Positions 62,164-64,000 of a stretch of DNA of 64,000 nucleotides are shown here, in pieces. The stretch's first letter is position 1. Every line of letters starts with the position of its first letter. The position numbers and the translations under genes were made by a program. Origin of the DNA: Acinetobacter parvus DSM 16617 = CIP 108168 (GTDB lineage Bacteria > Pseudomonadota > Gammaproteobacteria > Pseudomonadales > Moraxellaceae); NCBI RefSeq assembly GCF_000368025.1, contig NZ_KB849212.1:942365-1006364 (forward strand), read 5' to 3'. The notes beneath the pieces are model-generated. The model was not told where the DNA came from. It worked only from the letters and a program-made list of their open reading frames with translations, and made no database searches.

Positions 62164-62541
62164 TTATGCAACCCGATAGACACGGTATTTTGAATCCACC
62201 AGTACATATTTGCCCTGTACCTGCATCCAGTTATAACCACGTGGTGGTTCATACAAGCGATGTAGGCGGTAGTTTGACACCACATAGCGGTTGCTACGGA
62301 ATGCCGATGGTAAACGCTCGCCACGTTTAAAGTTTACTCGTTGTCCATAATGGTTTCCACGCTCTGCATTTGACCATCGCGGTGGATCTCTATGATCATT
62401 TCGGTGGTCATTTCGATCGTAACGCTGCTCATAACGATCTTTATAGTCGTGATGATTGTTCCAACGATTTGAATCTGCCATTGCTGAAGCAGATGCACCA
62501 AACATTAAACTTGATACCAACAACATAACTGTCTTTTTCAT
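62164..62541 (-). CDS. RcnB-family periplasmic protein (first)
   Basis: The 125-residue protein has a signal peptide (MKKTVMLLVSSLMFGASASA), a His/Asp/Arg-rich region (NRWNNHHDYKDRYEQRYDRN), and the RcnB domain: RGERLPSAFRSNRYVVSNYR, then LYEPPRGYNWMQVQGKYVLV. RcnB in E. coli is a periplasmic protein needed for nickel and cobalt homeostasis. The His-rich linker could bind metal. AGAGGA precedes the start. Confidence 0.87.
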   Translation of the reverse strand: MKKTVMLLVSSLMFGASASAMADSNRWNNHHDYKDRYEQRYDRNDHRNDHRDPPRWSNAERGNHYGQRVNFKRGERLPSAFRSNRYVVSNYRLHRLYEPPRGYNWMQVQGKYVLVDSKYRVYRVA

Positions 62542-62596
62542 TGTTTGATCCTCTGTTTGACCTGAATTCAGATTAAGAGAAACTCAAGGAGAAACC

Positions 62597-62740
62597 ATGA
62601 ACAAATCCAGCGACATTGCAAAGCTTTGTAATGAAATCCAAGAAATTATGGAGGTCATTATCAAGGCACAATTTCAAAAATACCCAAGAAATCAGCGAAT
62701 AATTTCAATGGTGAAATTATCATCGGTTACCAAGAGATAA
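62597..62740 (+). CDS. Candidate 47-residue small protein between the RcnB-like genes
   Basis: The ORF starts MNKSSDIAKLCNEIQEIMEV and is preceded by a consensus AAGGAG 6 nt before the ATG. The first 33 residues look like an amphipathic helix (LCNEIQEIMEVIIKAQ). The end overlaps the 3' part of the second RcnB-like gene on the other strand by 49 nt. No homologue is recognised. It may be real, the remains of a longer gene, or a chance ORF. Confidence 0.35.
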   Translation: MNKSSDIAKLCNEIQEIMEVIIKAQFQKYPRNQRIISMVKLSSVTKR

Positions 62741-63183
62741 CGTCCATCCACCATGACCCAGTGTCGACCACGTGGCGGCTCACGCAAGGAATAATAGTCC
62801 CAGTCACGAACCACATAACGCTCACTACGAAACTCACCAGGCAGCTCATTCCCCACTACAAAAGACTCACGGCGATAACTACCCTCATATTGGGTATCTG
62901 GATAATATTCAATCCGAACACTTGGTCGATGCTTGGGGTAAGAGTGGTTATTATTTTGATAGGGCTGATAATAATAGCCTTTTGGTGGCGCAGTGGGGGT
63001 ATAGCGCTGACTTGAAAAGGCAAATGGGTTCTGTGCAGGCTGCTGATAAGATGGCGAAGCCTGATGCGAGGAGCGGCGCTCCACCCCACTATAACCGCTC
63101 CAGGCATTATCGGCGTAAACCATTGCGGGGAGACAGCTCAACACGCTGATAAAAACATAAATATTGTATTTAGATCGCAACAT
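62692..63183 (-). CDS. RcnB-family periplasmic protein (second)
   Basis: The 163-residue protein has a signal peptide (MLRSKYNIYVFISVLSCLPA, cleavage near VYA-DN), a proline/tyrosine/glutamine-rich middle (YYYQPYQNNNHSYPKHRPSV), and an RcnB domain: GNELPGEFRSERYVVRDWDY, then LREPPRGRHWVMVDGRYLLV. It differs from the first copy by the low-complexity linker, which has fewer histidines. The two genes share orientation but are separated by 150 bp. Confidence 0.83.
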   Translation of the reverse strand: MLRSKYNIYVFISVLSCLPAMVYADNAWSGYSGVERRSSHQASPSYQQPAQNPFAFSSQRYTPTAPPKGYYYQPYQNNNHSYPKHRPSVRIEYYPDTQYEGSYRRESFVVGNELPGEFRSERYVVRDWDYYSLREPPRGRHWVMVDGRYLLVTDDNFTIEIIR

Positions 63184-63344
63184 TGCCCTCTCCCATCATC
63201 AAATCCTAACCTTTATTTTAGAGCAAAAAATCAGCAATGACTGTTACCATTCGCTACCATTCAGGGCAAATCAAGGATGAAATAAGGAGGGATTTTTCGT
63301 CGAGTTTGAGAATATGCTAAAATCCATTTTTCAGTTTTGGGGCA

Positions 63345-63800
63345 ATGTCAGTGTCTGAAATGAATTTTGATCGTCTCTATCAATTCTTCTGTAAGGTTCC
63401 AAGTGTACAGGAATCCAGAATCGTGGCGCATGGTACAGATGGTCAACATGCATGGTGGTTTAAGTTCAATATTGATGTTGAGCATCCTTTGGCATGGCAA
63501 ACCGTTCAGGAACTTGGGCATATACTGAATTATTTATCCACCAATGAACGCCTGCCAACCCAGTTTTTTCCTGTTTCACCGCCACCCTATATGAATGGTG
63601 AAGCCAAAGACTTTCTGGCTTGGGTAATCCAGTGTAATCATGCTGAGTTTAGTCCTGATGTAGTGTGTGACTGGCTGGAAGCACGACTTCCAGCGCCTGT
63701 GGAAGATGAAAGCCAGTGGAAAATCAAAACGGATCTTAATGAACTCGATCCGTTGGCTGATAAAGACTTAGATCAATTGATTCCACCGAATCCGCAATAA
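63345..63800 (+). CDS. Hypothetical cytoplasmic protein
   Basis: The 151-residue protein begins MSVSEMNFDRLYQFFCKVPS and has no signal or membrane segment. It is rich in Trp and Pro (AWWFKFNID, FPVSPPPYMNG, DFLAWVIQCN) and ends in an acidic, Asp/Leu-rich tail (LDPLADKDLDQLIPPNPQ). No domain is recognised. It is monocistronic with a strong terminator directly at its stop. Confidence 0.7.
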   Translation: MSVSEMNFDRLYQFFCKVPSVQESRIVAHGTDGQHAWWFKFNIDVEHPLAWQTVQELGHILNYLSTNERLPTQFFPVSPPPYMNGEAKDFLAWVIQCNHAEFSPDVVCDWLEARLPAPVEDESQWKIKTDLNELDPLADKDLDQLIPPNPQ

Positions 63801-63828
63801 AAAAGAGGCTTAAAGCCTCTTTTTTTTT
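63801..63828. terminator. Bidirectional terminator after the hypothetical gene
   Basis: The 9-bp stem AAAAGAGGC/GCCTCTTTT has a 5-nt loop and a T-run of nine. It overlaps the stop codon of the partial gene on the other strand. Confidence 0.88.
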
Positions 63829-64000
63829 AGAAAGTCGATAAACCCGACCATTCCATAAAACGATAGAGCCAGTATTTCACTTTTGACTCATCTGCATATT
63901 TTGAATAATCGACTGTCACCTGACGAGCATTGGCATTGCTCCACGCCGCATCAAAATATTGTCCTGCATCTTTAAACACCTGCGCCTGTGCTGAGCCAAC
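63827..64000 (-). CDS. Partial gene, C-terminus of an unidentified protein
   Basis: The last 57 codons are inside the window (VGSAQAQVFKDAGQYFDAAW to LYRFMEWSGLSTF, stop TAA at 63827). The YFDAAWSNANARQV block resembles the segment that follows an HKD motif in phospholipase D-like proteins, but this is weak. The 5' part lies beyond the right edge, so no function is assigned. Confidence 0.5.
   Translation of the reverse strand, partial: VGSAQAQVFKDAGQYFDAAWSNANARQVTVDYSKYADESKVKYWLYRFMEWSGLSTF

Noticed and set aside
62761..63149. Two plus-strand ORFs of 84 and 125 codons
   Set aside because: They are shadows of the second RcnB-like gene, whose signal peptide and domain are clear on the minus strand.
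1..64000. CRISPR array, prophage, integron or tRNA gene
   Set aside because: I read both strands for spaced direct repeats, phage structural genes, integrase genes and cloverleaf sequences and saw none. A tRNAscan or CRISPR search would settle this.

Overview
The window is chromosomal DNA of a gammaproteobacterium, almost certainly an Acinetobacter species. Supporting this are an OmpA/Omp38-type porin with a Val-Pro linker, a BaeSR two-component pair, a 1101-bp ISAba11-like element, AT-rich composition, and the gene orders trpF-trpB and trpA-accD-folC-SPOR. The species cannot be fixed from the sequence alone. I see no rRNA, tRNA, CRISPR array or prophage. Most of the window is housekeeping and metabolic DNA. 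The accessory signal sits in several insertion-sequence scars, one MITE-like palindromic element and a few structured leaders.

Layout. 1-4.3 kb: a partial membrane protein, a YfcG-type GST, a small heat-shock protein, and thrS-infC, where infC uses a non-canonical ATT start. 4.5-8.1 kb: an acyl-CoA synthetase, a decayed IS3-family element, and ompA with its promoter. 8.3-13 kb: an orphan FimT/GspH pseudopilin, a thiolase, a VOC protein, and cysI plus a DUF934 gene preceded by a structured leader. 13.4-20.3 kb: fatty-acid catabolism, with a racemase-like CoA enzyme, a MITE-like element, an AraC regulator, a decayed P-loop gene, a thiolase and a FadB-type multifunctional protein. 20.4-31.5 kb: an acetyltransferase and a TRM13/METTL25-like methyltransferase, hemolysin III, an MHS transporter, LpxO, SecA, a 1-Cys peroxiredoxin, an MBL hydrolase and a lipoprotein phosphatase. 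31.6-36.8 kb: a beta-propeller-like unknown, then the overlapping trpA-accD-folC-SPOR operon.

37-45.6 kb: an AraC-family gene split by ISAba11, a metal-dependent hydrolase, DUF2804, a UshA-like nucleotidase, DUF1543 and trpB/trpF. 45.7-49.3 kb: a cobalamin riboswitch, btuB, a PduO-type adenosyltransferase and a glycerophosphodiesterase. 49.3-54.5 kb: a META lipoprotein, a delta-9 desaturase and SelO, then a mosaic of an IS6-type remnant, two truncated genes and a frameshifted IS5-family element. 54.5-64 kb: baeR-baeS with a divergent lipoprotein, two tandem acyl-CoA dehydrogenases, psiE, two RcnB-like proteins with a candidate small ORF between them, a hypothetical protein and a partial gene.

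How the genes work together. Lipid metabolism dominates: acyl-CoA activation, two acyl-CoA dehydrogenases, two thiolases, a FadB-like enzyme, a racemase-like enzyme, a desaturase, lipid A hydroxylation and a glycerophosphodiesterase. Vitamin B12 uptake and cofactor formation are paired behind one riboswitch. The envelope-stress pair BaeSR lies opposite a small lipoprotein gene that may belong to its regulon. No complete novel defence or biosynthetic system is visible. The best leads are the alternative-pairing leader of cysI, the 266-bp palindromic element, the IS-inactivated regulator, the thrS leader and the unexplained small ORF.
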